From contig NZ_JQKH01000020.1 of NCBI RefSeq assembly GCF_000745955.1, positions 1 to 35,053 of the forward strand: a stretch of DNA of 35,053 nucleotides, read 5' to 3'. Position numbers and translations under genes: made by a program. How positions within the stretch are numbered: the first letter of the stretch is position 1; each line of letters starts with the position of its first letter. Positions 18,358 to 27,585 of this stretch are shown here, piece after piece. This stretch comes from Alysiella crassa DSM 2578 (GTDB taxonomy: Bacteria > Pseudomonadota > Gammaproteobacteria > Burkholderiales > Neisseriaceae). The notes beneath the pieces are model-generated. The model had not been told where the DNA came from, did no database searches, and worked only from the letters and a program-made list of their open reading frames with translations.

Positions 18358-18452
18358 TTTCACTCAATGGTTTCAGGCTGCCTGAAAGATTTTTGTCGTG
18401 TACTGAAAAGTTGCCTGAAACCCAAATTATTTATTTACAAGGAATTAAAACA

Positions 18453-19931
18453 ATGGCTTATATTTTAATTTTGCCCACCTGCGCTCATTCTCAAACGGCA
18501 CAAGTCGCCCAAACAGTAGCAGCCGCCCTGCCTGACGCAGTGGTGTTCAACCCAATGGCAAACGCAGAACGCGCTCAAAATCTGATTGCCGCAGGTAAAA
18601 ATGACGACTGGTTTGATGCGCTGATTGGCGAAGCGGCAGCGTTGGGTAAAAAAAATGTGGTGATTCAAGGTATTGAGCCAGATGCGGAAAATATTTTCCT
18701 GTTGGCATACAATGTGGAATTGGCAACATCATTTAACGCGCAAATTATTTTTGCGGTCGCCAATGAAGCGGGTGCAGACAAACGCTTGGCGTTGGCAAAA
18801 CAAGCGTTTGCGGGTCAAACCGTGAATTTTGCAGGCGTGGTCGGTAATGAAGCGGCGGCGTTGGCAAATGGTTTGGCGGCTTTGGGTAGCGCGGACGATG
18901 TGAACGCTGCCGCACTCGCCCCGATCGTCGCGCAAACCACCGACCGCATTTCGCCTGCACAATTCCGCTTTAATATGATTGATTTGGCGCAAAAAGCGAA
19001 TAAACGCATTGTCTTGCCCGAAGGCGCAGAGCCACGCACGGTTCAGGCTGCCGTGATTTGCCATGAAAAACAAATTGCCCGTTGTGTCTTGCTCGCACCC
19101 CGCGCCGAAGTGGAAGCGGTGGCAAAACAATTCAATTTGACGTTGCCCGAAAGTTTGGAAATCATTGACCCCGCGACTTTGGTGGAACAATACGTTGCGC
19201 CCATGTGCGAATTGCGTAAATCCAAAGGTTTAACCCCCGAACAAGCACGTGAGCAATTGCAAGACACGGTGGTTTTAGGCACCATGATGATGGCGCAAAA
19301 CGATGTGGACGGCTTGGTATCAGGCGCGGTGCACACGACTGCGAACACCATTCGCCCTGCTTTGCAATTGATTAAAACCGCGCCCAATGCCAGCATTGTG
19401 TCCAGCGTATTTTTCATGTTGTTACCCGGTCAAGTGGTGGTGTATGGCGATTGCGCCGTGAACCCCAATCCCACCGCCGAACAGCTCGCCGAAATCGCCA
19501 TTCAATCCGCCGACAGCGCGAAAGCCTTTGGCATGGAGCCACGCGTGGCAATGATTTCATATTCTACTATTGATTCAGGCAGTGGACCCGATGTGGATTT
19601 GGTGATTGAAGCCACCAAATTGGTACGCGAAAAACGCGCCGATTTAGCCGTAGATGGACCTTTGCAATACGACGCGGCGGTGGTGGAAAGTGTGGCAAAA
19701 TCCAAAGCCCCCAATAGCGCGGTGGCAGGCAAAGCCAATGTGTTTATTTTCCCGAATTTGAGTACGGGCAATTGCACCTACAAAGCCGTACAACGCAATG
19801 CCAATGTGTTGAGCGTAGGTCCTATGTTGCAAGGTTTACGCAAACCAGTCAATGACTTATCGCGTGGCGCATTGGTGGAAGATATTGTGTACACGATTGC
19901 TTTGACCGCGATTCAAGCGACACAAATTTAA
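18453..19931 (+). CDS. pta: Phosphate acetyltransferase
   Basis: Pta interconverts acetyl-CoA and acetyl phosphate in the Pta-AckA pathway. The C-terminal 320 residues are the PTA/PTB domain: [60 protein letters not shown], and [12 protein letters not shown]. The first 150 residues ([10 protein letters not shown] onward) are a shortened P-loop-like N-terminal domain. At 492 residues it is clearly shorter than the 714-residue E. coli enzyme and lacks most of the DRTGG middle domain. ATG 18453 is chosen because AAGGAA precedes it. The frame stays open 297 bp further upstream across accD and repeats but has no conservation there. ackA is not adjacent. Confidence 0.94.
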   Translation: MAYILILPTCAHSQTAQVAQTVAAALPDAVVFNPMANAERAQNLIAAGKNDDWFDALIGEAAALGKKNVVIQGIEPDAENIFLLAYNVELATSFNAQIIFAVANEAGADKRLALAKQAFAGQTVNFAGVVGNEAAALANGLAALGSADDVNAAALAPIVAQTTDRISPAQFRFNMIDLAQKANKRIVLPEGAEPRTVQAAVICHEKQIARCVLLAPRAEVEAVAKQFNLTLPESLEIIDPATLVEQYVAPMCELRKSKGLTPEQAREQLQDTVVLGTMMMAQNDVDGLVSGAVHTTANTIRPALQLIKTAPNASIVSSVFFMLLPGQVVVYGDCAVNPNPTAEQLAEIAIQSADSAKAFGMEPRVAMISYSTIDSGSGPDVDLVIEATKLVREKRADLAVDGPLQYDAAVVESVAKSKAPNSAVAGKANVFIFPNLSTGNCTYKAVQRNANVLSVGPMLQGLRKPVNDLSRGALVEDIVYTIALTAIQATQI

Positions 19932-19956
19932 TCTTTCTGATTCAATAAACATCATC

Positions 19957-20012
19957 TTCAGGCAGCCTGAAAATACGGTAAACCCCTATTTTTCAGGCTG
20001 CCTGAATATTTT
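19957..20012 (+). terminator. pta terminator built from inverted DUS
   Basis: TTCAGGCAGCCTGAAAA (19957-19973) and TTTTCAGGCTGCCTGAA (19990-20006) form a perfect 17-bp stem around 16 bases, followed by TATTTT. Confidence 0.65.
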
Positions 20013-20069
20013 ATGAAACTAAATTTTATTAAAAATAAAATAGTTATTTCATTAACCCTATTTTACCCC

Positions 20070-20098
20070 TTGTCAGATTTTGTCATACTGTCTATAAT
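20070..20098 (+). promoter_or_regulatory. Promoter of the tRNA-Thr pair
   Basis: TTGTCA (20070-20075) and TATAAT (20093-20098) are spaced by exactly 17 bases; the first tRNA begins 15 bases after the -10. Confidence 0.8.
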
Positions 20099-20112
20099 TC
20101 GCAGCTTGTGTT

Positions 20113-20188
20113 GCCGGTGTAGCTCAGTTGGTAGAGCACCTGACTTGTAATCAGGGGGTCGCGAGTTCGATTCCTGCCGCCGGCACCA
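20113..20188 (+). tRNA. tRNA-Thr (UGU), copy 1
   Basis: This 76-nt cloverleaf has acceptor GCCGGTG paired with CGCCGGC (one G-U), D arm GCTCAGTTGGTAGAGC and anticodon stem CCTGA/TCAGG around CTTGTAA, giving anticodon TGT. T loop TTCGATT and an encoded CCA end are present. The T stem has one A-C mismatch, as remembered for neisserial tRNA-Thr. Confidence 0.96.
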
Positions 20189-20223
20189 TCTGATTTTTCA
20201 TTCTTCATAGCACTGCCCTTATT

Positions 20224-20299
20224 GCCGGTGTAGCTCAGTTGGTAGAGCACCTGACTTGTAATCAGGGGGTCGCGAGTTCGATTCCTGCCGCCGGCACCA
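20224..20299 (+). tRNA. tRNA-Thr (UGU), copy 2
   Basis: Its sequence is identical over all 76 bases to the copy 35 bp upstream. The spacer is unrelated AT-rich sequence without its own clear promoter, so the pair is probably one transcript ending at the terminator at 20305. Confidence 0.96.
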
Positions 20300-20304
20300 A
20301 AATA

Positions 20305-20344
20305 AAAAATCCCAGCTTTTAATTAAGTTGGGATTTTTTATTTT
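20305..20344 (+). terminator. Terminator of the tRNA-Thr transcript
   Basis: AAAAATCCCAGCTT (20305-20318) pairs with AAGTTGGGATTTTT (20325-20338), one G-U, around a 6-base loop, with a T-rich tail running into the next DUS. Confidence 0.88.
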
Positions 20345-20476
20345 CAGGCTGCCTCATAATACACGACAAAACTCATGTAGGGTGCGTACCACGCACCAAA
20401 TTATTTAAACCATTTGGCATTTTGCTGTCATACGCACCCTATATGAATTTTATTATGTACTGTAAGGCTGCCTGAA
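20341..20476. repeat. Composite palindromic repeat, copy 3
   Basis: The left arm is a DUS half then TACACGACA. The core at 20377-20441 starts GTAGGGTGCGTACCACGCAC and ends with a decayed CATACGCACCCTATA. The right arm is ATTATGTACTG followed by AAGGCTGCCTGAA. It lies between the tRNA terminator and the kdsA stop. Confidence 0.8.
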
Positions 20477-20487
20477 TTTTTGTTTGA

Positions 20488-21745
<1,258 letters not shown>

Positions 21746-21746
21746 T

Positions 21747-22916
21747 TTAAATTTCAATTTTATTTGGCGTAAAGGTTTCCCATTTATTACACGCTGGGCA
21801 ATGCCAAAAATAAACCTGTGATTTAAAATGACAATTTCGGCAACGATACATCCACGCCTTTTGTAATTGCCGCCCAATCACGCCACGCATCATGTCTGCA
21901 TCTGCTTTCCATTGCGGATTCAAATCCGACATTTGCAAGCCCAATAAACGGTACATGCCATTCAAATCAGGCTTGGCGCGGATTAATTCAATCACCGTTT
22001 GATTGGCAGACTGTTCGCCTTGTAATAATAAGGCTTTGTCGTAAATCACATTCAGTAAATCCAAAGTTGGGAAAGTTTTTTGATAGCCAATCAATACGTT
22101 AAGCCCATCACTTGCCTTGCCCATCGCTTCATACGCGTCATACAAACGCTCGCCGACCATGCTCAAATACGCGTGGTTTTGCTTTTCAATGGCGGAATAG
22201 GCAGAAATCGCCACGCCAAAATTGCCCTGTTTTTGCTCAATATCGCCCAAAATCATATTGGCGCGACTGCATTTTTTATTCGCATTCAAGGCAGCCTGCA
22301 CATATTCACGCGCCGTGTCAAAATCCGATTGAAACAAGGCAGCCTGCGCCATTTCGCAATAAAATTGTGCAATTTCAAATTGATAAGTTTGCTCATCGTG
22401 CGACAATAATTGTGCGGTGGCAATCGCTTTTTCCCAATCGCGGTCTTGCTGATAAATATTCAGCAAAACTTCATTGGCTTGTTTTGCCATATTACCCGAT
22501 TGTAATTCAAGGAAAATTTGCTCCGCTCTGTCCACCAAACCTGCACTTTGGTAATTCAAACCCAGCTCGTACAACACGCGCTCACGCTTTTCGCCAACCG
22601 TGTCGGGCGATTGCAACAGCGTTTTGTGCATGGCAATCGCCTTATCATTTTCGCCGCGCTGACGATACAGTTTGCCCAAAGTCAAATTCAAATCATACGA
22701 ATTTTGTTGTTGGTCAATCACTTCTGCCAAATTGCGTGCGGCGCGACCTGTGTTTTTGTCCACCAGCGCGTCCAAGCTGGCGTAAAAACCTGTGGGAACA
22801 GATTTTGCCTGTTTTAGCACCGTTTTCATGTCCACACGCGCGGCAAACCAGCCCATCGCAAAAAAAACAGGCAGCAACACGATGGGCATAAGCAACCACC
22901 ACATTTCCATTTCCAT
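21747..22916 (-). CDS. lapB: Lipopolysaccharide assembly protein B
   Basis: LapB (YciM) is an inner-membrane anchored TPR protein that, with FtsH, tunes LpxC turnover and LPS synthesis. The 389-residue protein has an N-terminal membrane helix (about residues 5-25). Tandem TPR-like repeats follow (for example NLTLGKLYRQRGENDKAIA), with a C-terminal rubredoxin-like metal site CRNC and CPAC around residue 365-382. Two in-frame degenerate DUS motifs encode QAA within the TPRs. It follows lapA on the same strand across an 83-bp spacer containing a large hairpin. Confidence 0.95.
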   Translation of the reverse strand: MEMEMWWLLMPIVLLPVFFAMGWFAARVDMKTVLKQAKSVPTGFYASLDALVDKNTGRAARNLAEVIDQQQNSYDLNLTLGKLYRQRGENDKAIAMHKTLLQSPDTVGEKRERVLYELGLNYQSAGLVDRAEQIFLELQSGNMAKQANEVLLNIYQQDRDWEKAIATAQLLSHDEQTYQFEIAQFYCEMAQAALFQSDFDTAREYVQAALNANKKCSRANMILGDIEQKQGNFGVAISAYSAIEKQNHAYLSMVGERLYDAYEAMGKASDGLNVLIGYQKTFPTLDLLNVIYDKALLLQGEQSANQTVIELIRAKPDLNGMYRLLGLQMSDLNPQWKADADMMRGVIGRQLQKAWMYRCRNCHFKSQVYFWHCPACNKWETFTPNKIEI

Positions 22917-22946
22917 AATTTATCCTATTGAATTTTTTGTAGAATT

Positions 22947-22986
22947 AGGCTGCCTGAAAACGGAAATTACGGTTTTCAGGCAGCCT
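22947..22986 (-). terminator. Inverted DUS hairpin between lapA and lapB
   Basis: AGGCTGCCTGAAAAC (22947-22961) and GTTTTCAGGCAGCCT (22972-22986) pair perfectly over 15 bp around 10 bases. On the coding strand it ends with T-poor sequence, so it may attenuate or stabilise rather than fully stop lapA transcripts before lapB. Confidence 0.5.
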
Positions 22987-22999
22987 TAATTATTGGCAA

Positions 23000-23329
23000 T
23001 TATTTGCTTTTCGTGTCTTTGGCGGGGTCGCCAGACACGGCAACGGGGGCGGTCAAATCTTGCGTGGTCAAACGCGCGGTTTTTTTCACTTCATTGTGCA
23101 GACGATGATTTTCGCTGCGCAAACGCAAAAGTCGCCCAAACATGGCAAAAATACCAAACACCGTTCCCACCACAAAACCGCCAAACAGCACCGCAATCAA
23201 GGGCAAATCAATGGCTTGGTCGGGCAAATAGGTAAACTTCACATCTTGAATATTCAAAAATGCCAACAATAAGAGTATCAATAAAATCAAACCCTTGATA
23301 CCCAAAGAAATGTATTTCATTAATTTCAT
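23000..23329 (-). CDS. lapA: Lipopolysaccharide assembly protein A (DUF1049)
   Basis: This 109-residue inner-membrane protein has two hydrophobic helices (about residues 8-28 and 43-66). They are separated by NIQDVKFTYLPDQAIDLPL, the typical LapA spacing, and followed by a basic amphipathic segment GRLLRLRSENHRLHNEVKK. It is encoded just upstream of lapB, the standard pairing, and works with LapB in LPS assembly. Start at 23329 is taken; an in-frame ATG three codons later is an alternative. Confidence 0.92.
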   Translation of the reverse strand: MKLMKYISLGIKGLILLILLLLAFLNIQDVKFTYLPDQAIDLPLIAVLFGGFVVGTVFGIFAMFGRLLRLRSENHRLHNEVKKTARLTTQDLTAPVAVSGDPAKDTKSK

Positions 23330-23477
23330 AATCAGAACTCACTTTGTTAAATGGTTTGTCTCAACGGGCGATAGTTTAAACGATTTGGGCATTTTTTGAT
23401 ATGGTTATGCTTGTGAAATCGTTGCTGATGTGTATAATTTGACGTTTTCGTATTAGAATAAATATTTTGTTGTGATG

Positions 23478-23639
23478 TTTCAGGCTGCCTTTCAGTACAC
23501 GACAGTTTTTCCAATCACGAAAACGTAGGGTGCGCCGTGCGCACCAAGTGGCTGAATAATTTAAATATTGTGGTGAATTTGGTGCGCACGGCGCACCCTA
23601 CAATATATTTTTGTCATGTACTTTCAGGCTGCCTGAAAA
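23478..23639. repeat. Composite palindromic repeat, copy 4
   Basis: The left arm is a DUS half plus CAGTACACGACA. The core at 23525-23601 is the GTAGGGTGCGCCGTGCGCAC variant pairing with GTGCGCACGGCGCACCCTAC. The right arm is TTGTCATGTACTTTCAGG plus DUS. The remaining 23330-23477 part of the gap holds only AT-rich sequence, presumably the lapA promoter region, with no gene. Confidence 0.85.
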
Positions 23640-23678
23640 CTTGATTTCCATTAGTCTAAATAAGTTAGAGAGTATTTT

Positions 23679-24623
23679 ATGAGCGCACCCACTCCCACAG
23701 TTGCATTGAGCGACCGCGATGGCAAAATTTGGTACAACGGCGAACTCGTTGATTGGCGCAATGCCCAAACCCATGTTTTAACGCATACTTTGCATTATGG
23801 CATGGGTGTATTTGAAGGCGTACGCGCCTATGACACGCCCAAAGGCGCGGCGATTTTCCGTTTGCAAGACCACACCAACCGCCTGTTTAATTCGGCGAAA
23901 ATTGTTGGCATGGATTTGCCCTACACCAAAGAGCAAATCAATCAAGCCCATATTGATGTAGTAAAAGCCAATGGCTTGAAATCGTGCTATTTCCGTCCGA
24001 TGGCGTTTTATGGTTCATACAAATTAGGCATTGCGCCCAAAGCAGACGATGTGCAAATGATTGTGGCGGCGTGGGCATGGGGCGCGTATTTGGGCGAAGA
24101 AGGTTTGCGTAAAGGTATTCGATGCAAAATCAGCAGCTTCACGCGCCACCACCCCAATGTTACCATGATTAAAGCCAAAGCCAATGGCAATTATATGAAT
24201 TCCATCATGGCAAACACGGAAGCCCATCAAGGCGGCTATGACGAAGCGATTTTGTTGGACGCGGCAGGCTATGTGGCAGAAGGTTCGGGCGAAAATATTT
24301 TCGTGATTAAAGACGGCGTGTTGTACACGCCCGCGCTGGACGTGGCTTTGGACGGCATTACGCGCCGCACCGTGATTGAAATCGCCACCGAAATGGGCGT
24401 GAAAGTGGTGGAAAAACGCATTACGCGTGATGAGTTGTATATTGCTGATGAAGTGTTTTTCACAGGCACGGCGGCAGAAGTTACGCCAATCCGTGAAATT
24501 GACAATCGCCAAATCGGTATCGGCGAACGCGGCGCATTGACCACCGAAATTCAAAAGCGTTTCTTTGATATTGTGGAAGGGCGCAATCCTGCCTATGAGC
24601 ATTATTTGACTTATGTTGGTTAA
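23679..24623 (+). CDS. ilvE: Branched-chain amino acid aminotransferase
   Basis: IlvE is the PLP enzyme that makes Leu, Ile and Val from their keto acids with glutamate. The 314-residue protein has the class IV features: HTLHYGMGVFEGVRAY, YFRPMAFYG, KAKANGNYMNS with the Schiff-base Lys (Lys167 by alignment to E. coli Lys160), and EGSGENIFVIKDG. DGITRRTVIEIA and FFTGTAAEVTPIREID follow. It is monocistronic: repeat copy 4 lies upstream, RBS AGAGAG precedes the ATG, and a DUS terminator follows. Confidence 0.97.
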   Translation: MSAPTPTVALSDRDGKIWYNGELVDWRNAQTHVLTHTLHYGMGVFEGVRAYDTPKGAAIFRLQDHTNRLFNSAKIVGMDLPYTKEQINQAHIDVVKANGLKSCYFRPMAFYGSYKLGIAPKADDVQMIVAAWAWGAYLGEEGLRKGIRCKISSFTRHHPNVTMIKAKANGNYMNSIMANTEAHQGGYDEAILLDAAGYVAEGSGENIFVIKDGVLYTPALDVALDGITRRTVIEIATEMGVKVVEKRITRDELYIADEVFFTGTAAEVTPIREIDNRQIGIGERGALTTEIQKRFFDIVEGRNPAYEHYLTYVG

Positions 24624-24640
24624 TCATTGATTTAAATAAT

Positions 24641-24677
24641 AAAACCGTTTTCAGGCTGCCTGAAAACGGTTTTTTAT
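24641..24677 (+). terminator. ilvE terminator with a DUS as its hairpin tip
   Basis: AAAACCGTTTTCAGGC and GCCTGAAAACGGTTTT form a perfect 16-bp palindrome centred on the DUS, followed by TT. The DUS palindrome has been extended by complementary AAAACCG/CGGTTTT arms. Confidence 0.88.
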
Positions 24678-24720
24678 CACAGAACACAATACACGACAAA
24701 AATTTTCAAACTGCCTGAAA

Positions 24721-24752
24721 CCTGTCCCCTCCCACGCTGGCGGGGAGGGGAC
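24721..24752. repeat. CCTGTCCCC hairpin repeat, copy 2
   Basis: CCTGTCCCCTCCCACGC and GGCGGGGAGGGGACA pair over about 12 bp. A half DUS precedes it and TTGTCGTGTAATGAAA follows, the same frame as copy 1 at 9882. Confidence 0.75.
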
Positions 24753-24809
24753 AAATGGTTGGTAAAATTAAAAATTGTCGTGTAATGAAATCACAGAATA
24801 ATTTATTTT

Positions 24810-25481
24810 ATGATATTTGACTTTCATCTGCACACCCAAATTCGCACCAAATCACACACCTTTACCCTAAACGCCACTTGCCAAAGCCACGCCAAACGCC
24901 TTGCCATTATTGGCGCGAGCGGTTCGGGCAAAAGTTTGACTGTGCAATTGCTGGCGGGCTTGCTCAAACCGCTTTCAGGCAGCCTGAAAATTAACGGCAA
25001 ATGTTATGGCGACACCGCGCAAAAATACTGGTTGCCGCCGCAACAGCGTGAAATGGGCGTGATGTTTCAAGATTACGCGCTGTTTCCGCATTTGACGGTG
25101 GCGCAAAATATTGCGTTTGGTTTACACGCTGGTGTACGAAATCCATCTCAACATATTGATACGCAAACAGAAAAATGGCTTAATCGCATGCAATTAAGCC
25201 ATCTTGCCGCGCATTATCCGCACCAAATTTCGGGTGGGCAAAAACAGCGCGTGGCATTGGCGCGCGCTTGTATCACACAGCCGCGTTGTTTGTTGCTGGA
25301 CGAGCCATTTTCGGCGTTGGACACGGATTTGCGCCAACAAATGCGTTTGGAAATCGCTGATTTGCAAAGAGAATTGGATATTCCCATTTTGCTGATTACG
25401 CACGATGGCGCAGATTGTGAAGTGTTGGCAGATGAAATTTGGCGCATGGAGCAGGGCGAATTGCGTTTTCAGGCTGCCTGA
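24810..25481 (+). CDS. Orphan ABC transporter ATP-binding protein (ModC/CysA-like)
   Basis: This 223-residue ATPase has Walker A GASGSGKS, Q-loop FQDYALFPHLTVAQNI, signature ISGGQKQRVALARA, Walker B LLLDEPFSALD and the switch His in LLITHDG. The Q-loop FQDYALFPH type is shared with molybdate, sulfate and spermidine importers, but the C-terminal TOBE domain is absent. No permease or binding protein is adjacent, so the substrate is unknown. One DUS lies in frame (PLSGSLKI) and a second supplies the last residues and stop (FQAA-stop). The SD before ATG 24810 is poor. Confidence 0.85.
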   Translation: MIFDFHLHTQIRTKSHTFTLNATCQSHAKRLAIIGASGSGKSLTVQLLAGLLKPLSGSLKINGKCYGDTAQKYWLPPQQREMGVMFQDYALFPHLTVAQNIAFGLHAGVRNPSQHIDTQTEKWLNRMQLSHLAAHYPHQISGGQKQRVALARACITQPRCLLLDEPFSALDTDLRQQMRLEIADLQRELDIPILLITHDGADCEVLADEIWRMEQGELRFQAA

Positions 25482-25486
25482 AAATG

Positions 25487-25526
25487 AATAACGCAGATAA
25501 TATTTTGATTATCCGCGTTATTTTTT
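25487..25526. terminator. Bidirectional terminator between the ABC ATPase and ABM genes
   Basis: AATAACGC-A-GATAAT (25487-25501) pairs with ATTATC-C-GCGTTATT (25508-25522) around a 6-base loop, with T-rich flank on the plus strand and A-rich on the other. It serves two convergent genes. Confidence 0.82.
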
Positions 25527-25815
25527 ATACTTCCAATAAATCTAAAGTATCAATGGTCAAACCATTTGCCGTTAATTCCACCAAACGTGGCGCATTGTTT
25601 ACGAAAAATTCGTGCGCCAAGTGCGCGTCCAAATCGGCGCGGCTTGCCCATTTTTCCACGAATGCGTATTCGGTGATTTTGTCTGCGACTTTGCCGCAAT
25701 CATAATGCAGGCAGCCTGCGTGGGTGCGGCTTTCGCGGACAAATTCACGCGCCACTTGTTCAAAAGCGGCTTGATTTTCAGGCAAAACAATGCAGCTAGC
25801 ATAAACGGCAATCAT
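25525..25815 (-). CDS. Antibiotic biosynthesis monooxygenase (ABM) domain protein
   Basis: This 96-residue protein has a dimeric ferredoxin-like fold, similar to YgiN quinol monooxygenases. Typical pattern: an N-terminal strand, then AFEQVAREFVRESRTHAGCLHYDCGKVAD, EYAFVEKWASRADLDAHLAHEFF. The Trp and His of EKW and AHL are in the family positions. Its substrate is unknown. It is monocistronic and convergent with the ABC ATPase gene; a degenerate DUS inside encodes QAACLHY on the opposite reading. Confidence 0.85.
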   Translation of the reverse strand: MIAVYASCIVLPENQAAFEQVAREFVRESRTHAGCLHYDCGKVADKITEYAFVEKWASRADLDAHLAHEFFVNNAPRLVELTANGLTIDTLDLLEV

Positions 25816-25904
25816 GATGATTTCCCCTAAATTAGGTAATGAAAAACAAAATTATAGCGCAATTTATGGCAAAACAGCGTGTTCAGGCTGCCTGAAGATG
25901 AGAT

Positions 25905-27116
25905 TTATTGCGTTAAAACAAATTCAGTAGGCTGAACGTGTTGATTCATCAATTCCGCCATACGCGCCACAATCGCGTTTGCCACATCGTCTTTGCTCAT
26001 TTCGGGCAACATGGTTTCGGCAAAATCATCTAATAAAATCACTTGGTTAGTGGTTTTACCCATCGCAATGGACACATCGTTTGCCACCAAAAGCGGCACG
26101 CCTTTTTTGGCACGTTTGGCGCGCGCGTATGCCAACACATTTTCGCTTTCGGCGGCAAAACCCACGCAAAATGGCGCAGATTCTGATTGGGCAACCGATT
26201 GTAAAATATCGGGATTTTCGGTTAATTCAATGGTGGGCGGCTGCCCTGTGCCGTCTTTTTTCAATTTGTGGGCGGCGGTGTTTGCCACGCGATAATCCGC
26301 CACCGCCGCCACGCTGATAAAGCCATCTATTTGATTTTTTAAACGAAATACGGCTTCATACATGGCTAACGCGCTTTCGGCGCATTCGTAATGTGCCATG
26401 CCGATGGGCAGCGCGGTTTGGATTTTGCCATAAACCAGAAACACTTGCGCCCCAGCACGGCGACACGCACGCGCCAACGCCACGCCCATTTGTCCGCTAG
26501 AAATATTGGTAATGCCGCGCACGGGGTCTATGGCTTCGTAAGTCGCGCCTGTGGTGATGAGTATTTTTTGATGAATCAAGGATTTAGTCGCCCAAGCATC
26601 GGGCAATAATTCGGCAATTTCCGCCGCTTCCAACATACGCCCCACGCCAATTTCGCCACAAGCCTGTTCGCCGTGCGCTGGTTGCAAAATGTGTACGCCA
26701 TCGGCTGCTAACTGTTTGATATTGCGTTGATTGGCTGGGTTGTGCCACATTTCCACATTCATGGCGGGCGCGACCACGAGCGGGCAATTTCGCGCCGCCG
26801 CCATTTCGGTGATGATGTTGTCGGCAATGCCGTGCGCGATTTTGGCGAGCGTGTTGGCGGTGGCGGGGGCAATCAGCATAATGTCGGCGGCGCGGGTGGC
26901 GTTGATGTGTGCCATGCCGTTGCCATCGCCGCCTTGTTGGGTTAGAACGGGGTTGCCGCTCAAGGCTTGGAAGGTTTGTGGTGCGATGAATTCGGTGGCG
27001 GCTTGGCTCATGGCAACTGTTACGTTATGCCCTTGTTTTTTCAGCAAGCGCACGAGTTCGCAAGATTTGTAAGCGGCAATGCCGCCTGTGATGGCGAGTA
27101 GGATTTTTTTAGACAT
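25905..27116 (-). CDS. coaBC: Bifunctional phosphopantothenoylcysteine decarboxylase/synthetase
   Basis: CoaBC joins cysteine to 4'-phosphopantothenate and decarboxylates the product to 4'-phosphopantetheine in CoA synthesis. The 403-residue fusion has the flavin CoaC half (ITGGIAAYKSCELVR, PAMNVEMWHNP, ACGEIGVGRM with the catalytic Cys). The CoaB half follows (ITTGATYEAIDPVRGITNISSGQMG, GFAAESENV, KKGVPLLVANDVS). A DUS lies 15-20 bp downstream and another just upstream of the gene. Confidence 0.96.
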   Translation of the reverse strand: MSKKILLAITGGIAAYKSCELVRLLKKQGHNVTVAMSQAATEFIAPQTFQALSGNPVLTQQGGDGNGMAHINATRAADIMLIAPATANTLAKIAHGIADNIITEMAAARNCPLVVAPAMNVEMWHNPANQRNIKQLAADGVHILQPAHGEQACGEIGVGRMLEAAEIAELLPDAWATKSLIHQKILITTGATYEAIDPVRGITNISSGQMGVALARACRRAGAQVFLVYGKIQTALPIGMAHYECAESALAMYEAVFRLKNQIDGFISVAAVADYRVANTAAHKLKKDGTGQPPTIELTENPDILQSVAQSESAPFCVGFAAESENVLAYARAKRAKKGVPLLVANDVSIAMGKTTNQVILLDDFAETMLPEMSKDDVANAIVARMAELMNQHVQPTEFVLTQ

Positions 27117-27140
27117 TTGGGGCTTTCAGGCTGCCTGAAT

Positions 27141-27407
27141 TTAGGGACAAATGCGTTGGCGATAACGGCGGTCGTAGTAACAATTGCGGCGCGGTGTGTC
27201 GCGGTAAATAATGGTGGGCGGTGGGATTTCGCTGATGTTTACGGTGGTGCCAGCAGGGGCGTTTACGGTGATGGTTTTGTGGACGGTGGTGTGGGAGTGG
27301 GTGGGCAAATCCACGTCCAGCGCGGCAAAACGTCCATCGGGCGTTTCGGCGTACACGCAACCGCCGAGTAAAACCATTATAGTAATTATGGGAAAAAGGG
27401 GTTTCAT
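27141..27407 (-). CDS. Small predicted lipoprotein
   Basis: This 88-residue protein has a type II signal peptide: MKPLFPIITIMVLLGGC with lipobox LGGC and acylated Cys17. The mature part is short, hydrophilic and ends in RRNCYYDRRYRQRICP, with two Cys that could form a disulfide. ATG at 27407 is chosen because AGGAAAA precedes it and the signal peptide begins there; the longer frame to 27524 reads through repeat sequence. No family is recognised. It lies 24 bp upstream of coaBC on the same strand and may be cotranscribed with it, though a DUS separates them. Confidence 0.75.
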   Translation of the reverse strand: MKPLFPIITIMVLLGGCVYAETPDGRFAALDVDLPTHSHTTVHKTITVNAPAGTTVNISEIPPPTIIYRDTPRRNCYYDRRYRQRICP

Positions 27408-27440
27408 CTGGATTTTCCTGAATGATGATGGGATTGGGTT

Positions 27441-27585
27441 TTTCAGGCTGCCTTTGGGTATAATAAAAATCACAGTAGGGTACGCCGTGCGCACCAAATT
27501 GACCGTAATATTTAAATCATTCAATCATTTGGGTGTGCACGGCGCACCCTACATTTTATGTTGCATCAAACAGGCAGCCTGAAAA
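27441..27585. repeat. Composite palindromic repeat, copy 5
   Basis: DUS halves lie at both ends. The core at 27475-27552 is of the GTAGGGTACGCCGTGCGCAC variety, pairing with GTGTGCACGGCGCACCCTAC. The TACACGACA arms are largely lost in this copy. Confidence 0.8.

Noticed and set aside
18156-18452. 99-codon upstream extension of pta
   Set aside because: It overlaps accD, crosses the terminator hairpin at 18319 and three DUS copies, and the SD plus conserved start lie at 18453.
22112-22891. 259-residue open frame antisense to lapB
   Set aside because: Composition (Pro, Arg, His, Cys) is that of a shadow frame, and lapB on the other strand is unambiguous.
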